Shown here: piece after piece, positions 4,582 through 5,160 of the stretch | Numbering within the stretch: the stretch's first letter is position 1 | How the letters are laid out: the number at the start of each line of letters is the position of its first letter | NCBI GenBank assembly: GCA_964539415.1 | Contig: CAZIID010000039.1 | Span: forward strand, 1-5,160 | Direction: 5' to 3' | DNA: 5,160 nt | DNA from: CAYQFQ01 sp964539415 | GTDB lineage: Bacteria; Patescibacteriota; Minisyncoccia; Phycocordibacterales; GWA1-40-21 | Program-made: the position numbers and the translations under genes | Notes under the pieces: generated by a model | Seen by the model: only the letters and a program-made list of their open reading frames with translations | What the model was told of the DNA's origin: nothing | Database searches by the model: none

Positions 4582-4737
4582 TCAATTCTTGCTCTTATCC
4601 GATTGCTTATCTTTCTCTGCCAATAGCTCCAAACCCTTACGCACAACATCTGCTTTGTTGTGGGCTTTTCCTTCTTTGACCATCCTTTTTACAAATTCAT
4701 CTAGGATAGGTGGGAGTGGTGCTGATATTGTGCTCAT
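4582..4737 (-). CDS. Ribbon-helix-helix DNA-binding protein (antitoxin/CopG-like)
   Basis: This 51-residue ORF has the layout of the MetJ/Arc/CopG ribbon-helix-helix fold. There is a short beta strand MSTISAPL (1-8), helix A PPILDEFVKRMVKEG (9-23), a turn KAHN with the usual helix-B cap, helix B KADVVRKGLELLAEK (28-42) and a charged tail. Proteins of this kind dimerise and bind palindromic operators. The sequence most resembles ParD-type antitoxins, in which the pattern (N/S)KADVVRKGLELL is common. No toxin gene is adjacent in the window, so it may be an orphan antitoxin, a small repressor or part of an unconventional pair. It has no Shine-Dalgarno sequence. It shares a bidirectional terminator with clpP. 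Inverted repeats sit 20 to 60 bases upstream of its ATG, where an autoregulatory operator would lie. Confidence 0.8.
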   Translation of the reverse strand: MSTISAPLPPILDEFVKRMVKEGKAHNKADVVRKGLELLAEKDKQSDKSKN

Positions 4738-4757
4738 AGGTTTTTAGTTAAATTGTG

Positions 4758-4794
4758 ATAAAGACATTATCTGCTCGTGACAAGGACGGTCCTT
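4758..4794. promoter_or_regulatory. Paired palindromes upstream of the RHH gene
   Basis: Two inverted repeats stand side by side: GATAA-AGACA-TTATC (4758-4772) and AAGGAC-G-GTCCTT (4782-4794). Read on the minus strand both belong to similar strings beginning AGATAA. Ribbon-helix-helix antitoxins usually repress their own promoter at such sites, so these are candidate operators. The regulatory role is inferred from position only. Confidence 0.4.
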
Positions 4795-4844
4795 ATCTGG
4801 TTTTATATATTGGAAGTTGTGAATATTGTGACATATTTTTATCC

Positions 4845-4887
4845 TCTCTCTAAAACACTCTGGAGTACCAGAGTTGTTTTAGAGAGA
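4845..4887. other. Long hairpin downstream of the DUF1566 gene
   Basis: Arms 4845-4863 and 4868-4887 pair over 19 bp with one bulged T and a 4-nt loop (AGTA on the plus strand, TACT on the minus). Neither side has a T tract, so it is not a canonical intrinsic terminator. It begins 30 bases after the stop of the DUF1566 gene. Two tandem copies of AAATGCAG (4894-4909) lie between stop and hairpin. Confidence 0.8.
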
Positions 4888-4917
4888 ATGGGAAAATGCA
4901 GAAATGCAGAAAGAATG

Positions 4918-5064
4918 CTAACGGGCACAGCGAGCAAGGTAGTTCGGACTCGTCTTACCGTAGAAGTCCACGTAGCCATTGCTCACATAGACGCCGTAAG
5001 CGAAGTCTGGATCGTCCGGATACTCAGTACTAGACCAGTAGTAGCCGGCCTGAAAACTGCCCGC
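4918..5064 (-). other. Candidate DGR variable region
   Basis: From about codon 33 of the visible fragment the composition changes. Only one of the first 32 codons ends in C, but about 21 of the last 48 do (TAC, GAC, GGC, TTC, AGC, GTC, CGC, AAC). Codons of the form NNC are what adenine mutagenesis of AAC template codons yields. They sit at the ligand-facing positions near the C-terminus, the usual variable-region site in lectin-like targets. No template repeat or reverse transcriptase is found in the window. Confidence 0.45.
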
Positions 5065-5160
5065 TCCATTTTGTTGATAATATTGTGCTAATTCCCACAT
5101 ATGTGGAAGTCTATACCCATTTCCAAGAGTTACACTACAGTATGCTCCTGCAGTTGCCCA
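4918..5160 (-). CDS. DUF1566/Fib_succ_major domain protein, C-terminal part
   Basis: The gene runs off the right edge; only its last 80 residues are here. They form the C-terminal half of a DUF1566-type (Fibrobacter succinogenes major paralogous, C-type-lectin-like) domain. The landmarks are WATAGAYC (1-8), LGNGYRLPHMWEL (12-24), GYYWSSTEY (39-47), an AYGVYVSNGYVDFYGK segment (54-69) and the terminal LARCAR. In the Candidate Phyla Radiation such domains usually sit on secreted or pilin-like surface proteins with a long N-terminal part. That part is outside the window, so a signal peptide cannot be judged. The family is a known target class for diversity-generating retroelements, and the codon pattern of the last ~48 codons fits that. 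The stop is TAG at 4918-4920. Confidence 0.85.
   Translation of the reverse strand, partial: WATAGAYCSVTLGNGYRLPHMWELAQYYQQNGAGSFQAGYYWSSTEYPDDPDFAYGVYVSNGYVDFYGKTSPNYLARCAR

Noticed and set aside
4777..5091. Plus-strand 104-codon frame at the right end
   Set aside because: It is antisense to the DUF1566 gene and crosses the long hairpin. The minus frame encodes recognisable domain motifs.
1..5160. Template repeat, reverse transcriptase, CRISPR array or integrase
   Set aside because: I compared the end of the DUF1566 gene by eye with the rest of the window and found no second copy. No regularly spaced repeats or integrase/RT motifs are present.

Overview
The window is AT-rich, compact bacterial DNA whose gene content points to a member of the Candidate Phyla Radiation (Patescibacteria), probably Parcubacteria-like. 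The reasons are a small, divergent holA/DNA polymerase III delta protein of the kind found in those genomes, housekeeping genes that begin without a Shine-Dalgarno sequence right behind a -10-like element, a tRNA gene without an encoded CCA, and a DUF1566-type surface protein. The lineage is an inference from style, not from a marker gene.

Left part (1-470). No convincing gene lies in the first 293 bases. This stretch is a chain of strong inverted repeats (49-109, 191-218, 250-291), with two extra copies of the 3' T-arm/acceptor part of the neighbouring tRNA-Lys(UUU), one direct and one inverted. The tRNA-Lys gene follows (294-366, minus) with its own sigma70-like promoter. Next come a terminator and an unrecognised 132-residue minus-strand protein (473-871). 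A divergent, well-formed promoter then drives an 84-residue protein with two cysteine/histidine clusters (1000-1254, plus).

Middle (1283-3800). rsmE (16S rRNA m3U1498 methyltransferase) and holA (DNA polymerase III delta) form a translationally coupled minus-strand pair with an ATGA overlap. Upstream, behind its own terminator, is a 217-residue unrecognised protein with a repeating S/T-x-V/I-x-G pattern that suggests a beta-solenoid. Between that gene and clpP is a self-contained minus-strand transcription unit with a near-consensus promoter, about 200 nt of paired structure and a UUCG-capped intrinsic terminator, but no credible ORF. It is the best candidate here for an undescribed small RNA.

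Right part (3949-5160). clpP, with a complete catalytic triad, lies on the plus strand. It shares a bidirectional terminator with a 51-residue ribbon-helix-helix protein, probably an antitoxin or repressor, that has palindromes upstream. The window ends in the C-terminal 80 residues of a DUF1566 protein. The last ~48 codons shift sharply to C-ending codons, and a 19-bp hairpin lies just after the stop. Both fit a variable region of a diversity-generating retroelement, although no template repeat or reverse transcriptase is visible here.

The genes are mostly short independent units, each with its own promoter and terminator. Only rsmE-holA looks like an operon.
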